Of a stretch of DNA of 18,426 nucleotides, positions 1 to 6,009 are shown piece by piece. The stretch covers positions 42,474-60,899 of the forward strand of contig DDMS01000061.1 in the NCBI GenBank assembly GCA_002340765.1, in the 5' to 3' direction. Source of the stretch: Flavobacteriaceae bacterium UBA2540 (GTDB taxonomy: Bacteria; Bacteroidota; Bacteroidia; Flavobacteriales; Flavobacteriaceae). The notes below the pieces were generated by a model. The model made no database searches, was not told the DNA's origin, and worked only from the letters and a program-made list of their open reading frames with translations. The first letter of the stretch is position 1. Every line of letters begins with the position of its first letter. The translations under genes were made by a program, and so were the position numbers.

Positions 1-20
1 TAATCCCTAACAGTATAAAA

Positions 21-56
21 AAAAGGGTCTAATCAGTTAACCAATTAAACCCTTTT
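21..56. terminator. Probable bidirectional intrinsic terminator
   Basis: The arms AAAAGGGT (21-28) and ACCCTTTT (49-56) pair perfectly. The stem continues inward, after a C/A mismatch, with TAAT (30-33) and ATTA (44-47), leaving a loop of about 10 nt. An A-tract precedes the stem and a T-tract closes it, so it could stop transcription in either direction. It probably ends a gene lying to the left of the window. The hairpin is seen directly; its function is inferred. Confidence 0.6.
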
Positions 57-60
57 ATAG

Positions 61-135
61 TTTTTAGTCTCAGTTTTCAGTCACTGTCTTAAACCTTGAA
101 CCATGAATTTTAAACCTTGAACTCTTAAACAACAG
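61..135. repeat. Degenerate short-word intergenic repeats upstream of moaE
   Basis: The 13-mer TTAAACCTTGAAC occurs at 89-101 and again at 110-122, with a partial third copy (TTAAAC) at 125-130. Just before them, at 68-85, are the related words CAGTTTTCAG and TCAGTCACTG. No coding frame is evident. Comparable loose word repeats are, from memory, common between flavobacterial genes. Their function is unknown. Confidence 0.5.
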
Positions 136-146
136 AAACCTTTTCC

Positions 147-154
147 TATTTTTG
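147..154 (+). promoter_or_regulatory. Candidate -7 promoter element for moaE
   Basis: TATTTTTG matches the Bacteroidota -7 consensus TAnnTTTG exactly and ends 22 bp before the moaE ATG, giving a predicted leader of about 15-20 nt. No TTG lies at the expected -33 distance, so the call rests on the -7 element and its position. Confidence 0.4.
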
Positions 155-176
155 TGCATATTACTGATGTAACTCT

Positions 177-599
177 ATGCAACGAACATTTATCAAAATA
201 ACTCCAGAAAAACTAAATTTACAAGAATGTGTTCATTTTGTTGAAGATGCAACTTGTGGCGGAATTGTAACCTTTATTGGAACAGTCCGCAATGATACAC
301 AAGGAAAAAAGGTAACGCAATTAGATTTTTCAACTTACAAACCCATGGCAATCAAAGAAATGGAATTGATTTCTCAAGAAGCGTTGCAGAAATTTGAAAT
401 TCATAAAATTGCGATTCATCATGCAGAAGGGTTGTTGCAAATTGGCGAAATCCCTGTGATTATTGCGGTTGCTGCTAAACACAGAAAAGCAGCGTTTTTG
501 GCGTGTGAATTTGCTATTGATTCACTCAAAACAACAGTTCCTATCTGGAAAAAAGAATATTTTGAAGATGGCGAAGTTTGGGTGAATGCCCATCCTTGA
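177..599 (+). CDS. moaE: Molybdopterin synthase catalytic subunit MoaE
   Basis: MoaE is the large subunit of molybdopterin synthase. With thiocarboxylated MoaD it inserts the two dithiolene sulfurs into cyclic pyranopterin monophosphate to form molybdopterin, in the cytoplasm. The 140-residue length is normal for the family. Family landmarks are visible: GGIVTFIGTVRND (residues 28-40, with Arg38), KHRKAAF (101-107) and the C-terminal KTTVPIWKKEYF (118-129), whose lysines correspond to the catalytic Lys119 and Lys126 region of the E. coli enzyme. The ATG at 177 follows a candidate promoter. No other moa or moe gene lies in the window; on the left a terminator separates it from whatever precedes it. 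It is convergent with ctaA. Confidence 0.95.
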   Translation: MQRTFIKITPEKLNLQECVHFVEDATCGGIVTFIGTVRNDTQGKKVTQLDFSTYKPMAIKEMELISQEALQKFEIHKIAIHHAEGLLQIGEIPVIIAVAAKHRKAAFLACEFAIDSLKTTVPIWKKEYFEDGEVWVNAHP

Positions 600-682
600 A
601 AAAAGGATTTAAAAGTTTCAGGTTTCAAAGTTTTACACTAAAAGCTAAAAACCAATAACTACAAACCATTACCCACCAACCA
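600..682. other. moaE-ctaA convergent intergenic region, no clear terminator
   Basis: No good hairpin with a T-tract is visible between these convergent genes. The left part contains GTTTCAGGTTTCAAAGTTTT (617-636), which loosely mirrors on the other strand the AAACCTTGAAC words before moaE. From about 645 the plus strand lacks G and is rich in A and C, so the ctaA transcript would end in a G-rich tract. Confidence 0.4.
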
Positions 683-1699
683 TCATCCAACCCTCCTACT
701 TTGTTGCCACAAATAAAATTGCAATCCGAATAAAAATGCACCTGCTAATAAATGGATGGCTTGAGTTCCTATTGGAATTTCAGCATAATACATTAAAATT
801 CCTGTAATAGTCTCTAAGAAAATCAATAAAATAATCCAATTGACCAATTTATATCCTAAATTTTTTACTTGGTTGATGTAAAACAACCCAAAATTTACCA
901 GTACAATCGCAATCGTAAACGACCTGTGAAAGTAAAATTTAAAACTTGGATTCATCAAACTATGGTTTTTATTTTCAAATCCGTATAATTTTACTTGCTC
1001 GTCAATAAACTGACGAACTTGTGTTCCCATGGCAATTTGAATCAATGAGAAAATCACAGAAATTATCAATAGTTTGTTGAAAAGTGAATCGTATTTATAA
1101 ATCTTTTTCTTTTCGGAAATGATAAATTTCAATCGCAATAAAAGCCCAATAATGATCAATCCAACAACCATGTGAACAGTAATAATTGCAGGTGTTAAAT
1201 TTGAATCAACTACTGTTTTTCCAAGCCATGCTTCGAATAACATCAGGAAAAATGCACCAAATGAAAGCAAAGTAATTGACTTATTTTCTCTCCAAAATTT
1301 TGTGGAAGCATAAATCAAAAATAAAAACACAAAACCTGCCAAAACCGAAACCAATCTGTTGATATATTCTGTCCAAGTGTGAAATGTATTGAACACCGCA
1401 TAATCGTGTTTTGTGTAAGCGCTCCAGTTTTTTGGGTTGAATTCATCTCCAGTTTTAATGTCTTTTTCTGCCACAAACAATGCTTCTTCTTTGATAATGA
1501 TAAGCCCTTTGTGATATTCAGTATTGGGCTTCCAAGTAATAGCGTCCTCAGAAGTTGGCGGAATATAATAACCAAAACACTTAGGCCAATCTGGGCAACC
1601 CATTCCTGAGCCTGTCATTCTCACAATAGCGCCTGCTAAAAAAATAAGGTACAACGAAATAATCGCAATGTTAACAATCTGAGTAAACCTACTTTTCAT
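683..1699 (-). CDS. ctaA: Heme A synthase (CtaA/COX15 family)
   Basis: This inner-membrane protein oxidises the C8 methyl group of heme O to a formyl group, making heme A for aa3-type cytochrome oxidase. The 338-residue product shows about eight hydrophobic segments and the family signature GAIVRMTGSGMGCPDWPKC (residues 23-41) with the paired cysteines Cys35 and Cys41. Candidate heme-ligand histidines sit in FHTWTEYINR (His107), VHMVVG (His176), FHRSF (His258) and AIHLLAG (His316). A long periplasmic loop (about 43-105) lies between the first two membrane helices. The frame opens further upstream to a TTG at 1720, but that codon lies inside a perfect TAnnTTTG promoter element. The ATG at 1699, which gives the usual MK-start before the first helix, is therefore preferred. 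No other oxidase assembly gene is adjacent. Confidence 0.93.
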   Translation of the reverse strand: MKSRFTQIVNIAIISLYLIFLAGAIVRMTGSGMGCPDWPKCFGYYIPPTSEDAITWKPNTEYHKGLIIIKEEALFVAEKDIKTGDEFNPKNWSAYTKHDYAVFNTFHTWTEYINRLVSVLAGFVFLFLIYASTKFWRENKSITLLSFGAFFLMLFEAWLGKTVVDSNLTPAIITVHMVVGLIIIGLLLRLKFIISEKKKIYKYDSLFNKLLIISVIFSLIQIAMGTQVRQFIDEQVKLYGFENKNHSLMNPSFKFYFHRSFTIAIVLVNFGLFYINQVKNLGYKLVNWIILLIFLETITGILMYYAEIPIGTQAIHLLAGAFLFGLQFYLWQQSRRVG

Positions 1700-1717
1700 T
1701 ATTAAAATTTTTTTATG

Positions 1718-1725
1718 CAAAAATA
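1718..1725 (-). promoter_or_regulatory. Candidate -7 promoter element for ctaA
   Basis: On the minus strand the sequence reads TATTTTTG, an exact match to TAnnTTTG, ending 18 bp before the preferred ATG at 1699. It overlaps the alternative TTG start, which argues against that start. No clear -33 TTG is visible because the upstream region is the terminator palindrome. Confidence 0.4.
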
Positions 1726-1730
1726 CGGCA

Positions 1731-1768
1731 AAAAAAAGTCGCTTAAAATATTTTAAGCGACTTCTTGT
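1731..1768 (-). terminator. Intrinsic terminator of the cold-shock gene (perfect palindrome)
   Basis: Positions 1736-1763 form a perfect 28-bp palindrome whose half is AAGTCGCTTAAAAT. Read on the minus strand it is followed by a run of eight or nine T (revcomp of 1731-1737 plus the arm end), so it makes a strong terminator after the cold-shock gene and before the ctaA promoter. Because the inverted repeat is perfect with no spacer, the folded RNA would need to open a few central A-U pairs to form a loop. Confidence 0.8.
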
Positions 1769-1790
1769 AATGTAAAAAAATTCTAAATAG

Positions 1791-1982
1791 TTAAATAACT
1801 TTTACGTTAACCGCGTTTAAACCTTTTCTACCTTCTTTTAGTTCAAATTCAACAGTGTCGCCCTCTCTAACCTCGTCTACTAGGCCAGATACGTGAACGA
1901 AATGTTCTGTTTTTGATCCATCTTCTGTAATAAATCCAAATCCTTTTGATTCATTAAAAAATTTTACTATACCGTTTTTCAC
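1791..1982 (-). CDS. Cold-shock domain protein (CspA family)
   Basis: A 63-residue single cold-shock domain (OB fold) that binds single-stranded nucleic acid and is expected to act as an RNA chaperone. The RNP1 motif KGFGFI (residues 13-18) and an RNP2-like HFVHVS (27-32) are both present, as are the opening GIVKFFNESKGFGF and the closing KGLNAVNV typical of the family. The start is GTG at 1980-1982; no ATG is available upstream in frame near it and the protein already begins at the usual position. The predicted leader is only about 20-25 nt, unlike the long thermoregulated leader of E. coli cspA, so cold regulation of that type is not suggested. It is divergent from nrdB. Confidence 0.93.
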   Translation of the reverse strand: MKNGIVKFFNESKGFGFITEDGSKTEHFVHVSGLVDEVREGDTVEFELKEGRKGLNAVNVKVI

Positions 1983-2011
1983 TTTAAATATAAATAAATA
2001 TTAATAACTTT

Positions 2012-2019
2012 CAAAGATA
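2012..2019 (-). promoter_or_regulatory. Candidate -7 promoter element for the cold-shock gene
   Basis: The minus strand reads TATCTTTG, an exact TAnnTTTG match, 29 bp before the GTG start. No TTG is seen at the normal -33 distance. Confidence 0.4.
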
Positions 2020-2043
2020 CATACAAAATCTTTTTATTTTGCC

Positions 2044-2071
2044 TTGCAAAAAAAAATTTTTTCTATTTTTA
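2044..2071 (+). promoter_or_regulatory. Promoter-like TTG-N17-TATTTTTA upstream of a short frame
   Basis: TTG at 2044-2046 and TATTTTTA at 2064-2071 (one mismatch to TAnnTTTG) are 17 bp apart, close to Bacteroidota spacing. Transcription would begin near 2078, upstream of a 22-codon frame at 2095-2163 and about 275 bp upstream of nrdB. The surrounding A- and T-runs make chance matches likely. Confidence 0.25.
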
Positions 2072-2248
2072 ACTCAGTTTTTTTACAATCATTTATGAAA
2101 CGCAATTCACTTCTTTCAGCAATCGCCCTAGAATTAAAGGTTTGCAAAATTTATTTTTTTTAAGTCGCTCAAAAATAGCATGTTGAGAAATTAATTTTTT
2201 AAAGAAAAATTAGAAATCTTCTCATTTTGTTAAAAACTTTACGCAATT

Positions 2249-2257
2249 TGTGAATAA
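2249..2257 (-). promoter_or_regulatory. DnaA-box-like 9-mer upstream of nrdB
   Basis: The minus strand reads TTATTCACA, matching the relaxed DnaA-box consensus TTWTNCACA. A one-mismatch relative (TGTTAAAAA on the plus strand) lies at 2228-2236. DnaA is known to regulate nrdAB in E. coli through upstream boxes; a similar role here is inferred only from the motif and its position. Confidence 0.35.
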
Positions 2258-2352
2258 GTATCGCTTTATTATTGGCTGAAAAATTTCAATCTTTGTAAAG
2301 TTCGTTTTTTAACGATCTTATAACAATATTTAACACTAAAAAATAACTATAA

Positions 2353-3324
2353 ATGTCTTTTACAGAACCAATTTTACAACCTAATGATAATCGATTTGTA
2401 ATTTTCCCAATTCAACATACTGATTTATGGGATTGGTACAAAAAACAACAGGCTTGCTTTTGGACTGCCGAAGAAATTGATTTACACGCAGATATCGTTG
2501 ATTGGAATACCAAATTATCTGATGATGAACGTTATTTCATCAAACACATCTTGGCTTTTTTTGCAGCATCAGATGGAATTGTAAACGAAAACTTGGCAGA
2601 AAACTTTGTGAACGAAGTGCAATATTCTGAAGCAAAATTCTTCTATGGATTTCAAATCATGATGGAAAACATCCATTCGGAAACCTACTCTTTACTGATC
2701 GATACTTATGTGAAAGATGAAATCGAAAAAGACAGGTTATTTAGAGCGATCGAAGTTTTTCCAGCGATTAAAAAGAAAGCAGATTGGGCATTGAAATGGA
2801 TTGAATCTGATTCTTTTGCAGAACGTTTAATTGCATTTGCAGCTGTCGAAGGAATTTTCTTTTCAGGTGCTTTTTGCTCTATTTTCTGGTTGAAGAAAAG
2901 GGGATTGTTGCCAGGATTAACGTTTTCTAACGAATTAATTTCAAGAGATGAAGGAATGCATTGTGATTTTGCAGTGCATTTGCACAACAATCATATCGTA
3001 AATAGAGTGCCACAAGAACGTATCAAAGAAATTATTCTTGATGCATTAACTATTGAGCGTGAATTTATTACAGAATCATTGCCAGTAAGTTTAATTGGGA
3101 TGAATGCCAAACTGATGACTCAATACTTGGAATATGTAACTGATAGATTGCTGATAGAATTTGGTTGTGACAGAGAATATGAATCTACAAATCCATTCGA
3201 TTTTATGGAAATGATTTCATTAGAAGGAAAAACCAATTTCTTTGAAAAACGAGTATCAGAATATCAAAAAGCTGGGGTAAAATCAGGAGGAACTGGAAGC
3301 ATTACTTTCGATTCTGATTTTTAA
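2353..3324 (+). CDS. nrdB: Ribonucleoside-diphosphate reductase small subunit (class Ia R2)
   Basis: NrdB holds the diiron-tyrosyl radical cofactor that starts ribonucleotide reduction in the partner NrdA, converting NDPs to dNDPs. All expected ligands can be placed: Asp74 (ASDG), Glu105 and His108 (ENIHSE), Glu166 (AVEG), Glu200 and His203 (RDEGMH). The radical tyrosine is Tyr112, four residues after His108. The stretches FFYGFQIMMENIHSE and GLTFSNELISRDEG closely resemble the eukaryotic R2 subgroup. At 323 residues it has no N-terminal ATP-cone, so allosteric control should lie in NrdA. The ATG at 2353 follows an A-rich leader. nrdB precedes nrdA by 137 bp, the reverse of the E. coli order. 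Confidence 0.97.
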   Translation: MSFTEPILQPNDNRFVIFPIQHTDLWDWYKKQQACFWTAEEIDLHADIVDWNTKLSDDERYFIKHILAFFAASDGIVNENLAENFVNEVQYSEAKFFYGFQIMMENIHSETYSLLIDTYVKDEIEKDRLFRAIEVFPAIKKKADWALKWIESDSFAERLIAFAAVEGIFFSGAFCSIFWLKKRGLLPGLTFSNELISRDEGMHCDFAVHLHNNHIVNRVPQERIKEIILDALTIEREFITESLPVSLIGMNAKLMTQYLEYVTDRLLIEFGCDREYESTNPFDFMEMISLEGKTNFFEKRVSEYQKAGVKSGGTGSITFDSDF

Positions 3325-3356
3325 ATACTCGGTTTCCGAATAAATAATAGTGACTA

Positions 3357-3377
3357 CATTCTGAAAGTATTTCAGAA
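3357..3377. repeat. REP-like inverted repeat, copy 1
   Basis: TTCTGAAA and TTTCAGAA flank a 3-nt spacer. Over 21 nt the unit matches 5887-5907 at 18 positions, with all differences in the central part. It lies in the nrdB-nrdA gap. Its conserved arms and variable centre are what an RNA or DNA hairpin family would show. Confidence 0.5.
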
Positions 3378-3392
3378 AAATGGAATGATATT

Positions 3393-3418
3393 AAAACATC
3401 CAAAATTTTGGATGTTTT
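3393..3418. repeat. Perfect 26-bp palindrome between nrdB and nrdA
   Basis: The half AAAACATCCAAAA is followed immediately by its exact complement. On the plus strand it ends in TTTT and then GC, so the T-tract is short for a full terminator. It could be a partial terminator or attenuator setting the nrdB:nrdA ratio, an mRNA-stabilising 3' end for nrdB, or a protein-binding site. The palindrome is seen directly; its role is open. Confidence 0.6.
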
Positions 3419-3461
3419 GCTAGCTAAATAATTGACTAATCAAAGTAAAACAAGAAAAAAT

Positions 3462-5858
3462 ATGTTTGTAGCAAAAAGAGACGGAAGAAAAGAACCTGTG
3501 ATGTTCGATAAAATTACAGCAAGAGTAAAAAAAATGTGTTACGGATTAAACATTATTGTTGATCCAGTAAAAGTTGCGATGCGCGTGATTGAAGGTTTGT
3601 ATGATGGTGTAACTACATCTGAACTAGACAATTTAGCAGCAGAAATTTCAGCAACAATGACTACTGCACATCCTGATTACGCAAAACTTGCTGCAAGAAT
3701 AGCCGTTTCTAATTTACATAAAAATACCAAAAAATTGTTTTCAGAAACTATGGACGATTTATATCATTATGTAAATCCACGTACAGGAAAAAAATCACCT
3801 TTGATTGCTGATGATGTCTATGAAGTTATAAAAGAAAATGCACAGAAATTAGATTCAACAATCATTTATAACCGAGATTTTAACTACGATTATTTTGGTT
3901 TTAAAACGTTAGAGCGTTCTTATTTGTTGAAATTAAATGGACATATTGTCGAACGTCCACAACAAATGTTGATGCGTGTTTCTATTGGTATTCATAAAAG
4001 TGATATTGACGAAGCAATTGCAACCTATGAATTGATGAGTAAAAAATATTTTACACATGCAACTCCAACTTTGTTCAATGCAGGAACTCCAAAACCGCAA
4101 ATGTCTTCTTGTTTTTTATTGCAAATGCAAGGTGACAGTATTGAAGGAATTTACGATACATTAAAACAAACTGCTAAAATTTCTCAATCTGCAGGTGGAA
4201 TTGGTTTGTCAATTCATAATGTAAGAGCCACAGGAAGTTATATTGCAGGTACCAATGGAACATCAAATGGAATTGTGCCAATGTTGAAAGTTTTCAATGA
4301 CACTGCACGTTACGTGGATCAAGGTGGAGGAAAACGCAAAGGTTCTTTTGCAATTTATATAGAAACTTGGCATGCAGATATTTTTGATTTCTTAGATTTA
4401 AAGAAAAATCATGGAAAGGAAGAAATGCGAGCAAGAGACTTGTTTTATGCCATGTGGATTTCAGATTTATTTATGGAACGCGTTCAAGAAGATGGAACAT
4501 GGACGTTGATGTGTCCGCACGAATGTCCACATTTGTATGATACCTATGGAGAAGAATTTGAGCGTTTATATACAAGCTATGAAGTTGCTGGAAAAGGAAG
4601 AAAAACGATTAGAGCTCGTGAATTGTGGGAAAAAATTCTAGAATCTCAAATTGAGACTGGAACGCCTTATATGTTGTATAAAGACGCTGTAAACCGTAAA
4701 ACAAATCAAAAGAATTTAGGAACAATTCGTTCATCAAACTTGTGTACAGAAATCATGGAATACACCGCAAAAGATGAAGTTGCAGTGTGTAACTTGGCAT
4801 CAATTGCATTGCCAATGTTTGTCGCTGAAACAGAAGATGGAAAGAAAATATTCAATCACAAAAAGCTATTTGAAGTTACTAAAAAAGTAACTAAAAATCT
4901 TGATACAGTGATAGATATGAATTATTATCCTGTAAAAGAAGCTGAAAATTCAAACTTTAGACACAGACCAATTGGATTGGGAGTTCAAGGTTTGGCTGAT
5001 ACATTTATTCAATTACGTTTGCCTTTCACTTCTGATGAGGCAAAAAAATTGAACCAAGATATTTTTGAAACTATTTATTTTGCAGCAGTTACATCTTCTA
5101 TGGAAATTGCAAAAGCAAAAGGTTCTTATGTTTCATTTAAGGGTTCGCCTATGTCTGAAGGAGAATTCCAATACAATATGTGGGGAATCAAAGACGATGA
5201 ATTGAGTGGTAATTGGGATTGGGCAAAATTGCGCAAGCAAGTTATGAAATATGGCGTTCGAAATTCATTATTAGTAGCACCAATGCCAACCGCATCTACT
5301 TCTCAAATTCTTGGAAATAATGAAGCTTTTGAACCATATACTTCCAATATTTATACAAGAAGAGTATTATCGGGCGAATTTATTGTGGTGAACAAACATT
5401 TATTAGAAGATTTGGTGGAGTTAGATTTGTGGGATAATGACATGAAAGAAGACATTATGCGTGCAAATGGTTCTATCCAACATATTGAAAAAATTCCTGC
5501 AGACATCAGAGAATTGTATAAAACAGTTTGGGAAATGAGTATGAAAGATATCATTGATATGGCACGTCACAGAGGGTATTTCATTGATCAATCACAATCA
5601 TTAAACTTGTTTATGAAAGATCCAGATTATGGAAAACTAACTTCAATGCATTTTTATGCTTGGAAATCTGGATTGAAAACAGGAATGTATTATTTGAGAA
5701 CAAAATCAGCAGTAAACGCAAAACAATTTACACTAAATATCGAAAAGAAAGAAGACGAAGTTTTGGTAGAAAAACCAATGACTCCAGCAGAATTCAAAGC
5801 GATGGTTGAAGCGTCAAAAAATGCAGGTCCAGAAGATTGTGAAATGTGTGGATCGTAA
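3462..5858 (+). CDS. nrdA: Ribonucleoside-diphosphate reductase large subunit (class Ia R1)
   Basis: NrdA is the catalytic subunit of class Ia ribonucleotide reductase. Residues 1 to about 90 form an ATP-cone (starting MFVAKRDGRKEPVMFDKITA), the site where dATP switches the enzyme off. Active-site residues are visible: Cys217 in SSCFLL, Asn426-Cys428-Glu430 in SSNLCTEIME and Cys443 in VAVCNLAS. Tyr743-Tyr744 in GMYYLRT are the expected radical-transfer pair, and the tail CEMCGS (Cys793, Cys796) is the thioredoxin- or glutaredoxin-reducible dithiol. The frame can be extended to a TTG at 3432, but the ATG at 3462 follows an A-rich leader and matches the usual family N-terminus, so I use it (798 residues). 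It probably depends on transcription from upstream of nrdB. Confidence 0.97.
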   Translation: MFVAKRDGRKEPVMFDKITARVKKMCYGLNIIVDPVKVAMRVIEGLYDGVTTSELDNLAAEISATMTTAHPDYAKLAARIAVSNLHKNTKKLFSETMDDLYHYVNPRTGKKSPLIADDVYEVIKENAQKLDSTIIYNRDFNYDYFGFKTLERSYLLKLNGHIVERPQQMLMRVSIGIHKSDIDEAIATYELMSKKYFTHATPTLFNAGTPKPQMSSCFLLQMQGDSIEGIYDTLKQTAKISQSAGGIGLSIHNVRATGSYIAGTNGTSNGIVPMLKVFNDTARYVDQGGGKRKGSFAIYIETWHADIFDFLDLKKNHGKEEMRARDLFYAMWISDLFMERVQEDGTWTLMCPHECPHLYDTYGEEFERLYTSYEVAGKGRKTIRARELWEKILESQIETGTPYMLYKDAVNRKTNQKNLGTIRSSNLCTEIMEYTAKDEVAVCNLASIALPMFVAETEDGKKIFNHKKLFEVTKKVTKNLDTVIDMNYYPVKEAENSNFRHRPIGLGVQGLADTFIQLRLPFTSDEAKKLNQDIFETIYFAAVTSSMEIAKAKGSYVSFKGSPMSEGEFQYNMWGIKDDELSGNWDWAKLRKQVMKYGVRNSLLVAPMPTASTSQILGNNEAFEPYTSNIYTRRVLSGEFIVVNKHLLEDLVELDLWDNDMKEDIMRANGSIQHIEKIPADIRELYKTVWEMSMKDIIDMARHRGYFIDQSQSLNLFMKDPDYGKLTSMHFYAWKSGLKTGMYYLRTKSAVNAKQFTLNIEKKEDEVLVEKPMTPAEFKAMVEASKNAGPEDCEMCGS

Positions 5859-5886
5859 ATGATTCTTTTTCTGAACGAAAGATTGT

Positions 5887-5907
5887 CATTCTGAACTTGT
5901 TTCAGAA
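5887..5907. repeat. REP-like inverted repeat, copy 2
   Basis: ATTCTGAA and TTCAGAAT flank a 5-nt centre (CTTGT). The unit resembles the copy at 3357-3377, and a half-copy (TTTCTGAAC) lies just upstream near 5870. The longer context, GTCATTCTGAACTTG and so on, looks like a dispersed intergenic element I associate with flavobacterial genomes; copy number cannot be judged from this window. Confidence 0.5.
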
Positions 5908-5929
5908 TCCAATAAATATAATAGTAAAC

Positions 5930-5962
5930 AAAAAAGAGAAGCAGCATTGTTTCTCTTTTTTT
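5930..5962 (+). terminator. Intrinsic terminator after nrdA
   Basis: An 11-bp perfect stem, AAAAAAGAGAA (5930-5940) with TTCTCTTTTTT (5951-5961), encloses a 10-nt loop and ends in a T-tract. It lies 72 bp after the nrdA stop and immediately before the dgt promoter candidate, so dgt is probably a separate transcript. Confidence 0.8.
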
Positions 5963-5963
5963 G

Positions 5964-5971
5964 TATTTTTG
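5964..5971 (+). promoter_or_regulatory. Candidate -7 promoter element for dgt
   Basis: TATTTTTG exactly matches TAnnTTTG, starting two bases after the nrdA terminator T-tract. A TTG at 5947-5949 gives a 14-bp spacer, shorter than usual. The predicted leader to the ATG at 6010 is about 33 nt. Confidence 0.4.
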
Positions 5972-6009
5972 AAAACTTAAAATAGCTACTGAACTAAATT
6001 CAGCATACA

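Larger units (their letters stand above)
1983..2352. other. Divergent control region between the cold-shock gene and nrdB
   Basis: This 370-bp AT-rich stretch has no long coding frame. It holds a minus-strand -7 element for the cold-shock gene (2012-2019), a plus-strand promoter-like pair (2044-2071), and a 22-codon frame starting ATG at 2095 and ending TAA at 2163. That frame overlaps a modest hairpin (GCAA/TTGC and CCT/AGG arms, about 2119-2144) followed by a T-rich run. A DnaA-box-like 9-mer lies at 2249-2257, and a weak nrdB -7 match (AATCTTTG) at 2288-2295. I found no convincing NrdR box pair. Confidence 0.5.

Noticed and set aside
2155..2173. TAAGTCGCT near 2161 as a repeat of the terminator arm at 1736
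   Set aside because: Only eight bases are shared and no inverted partner is present; likely chance.
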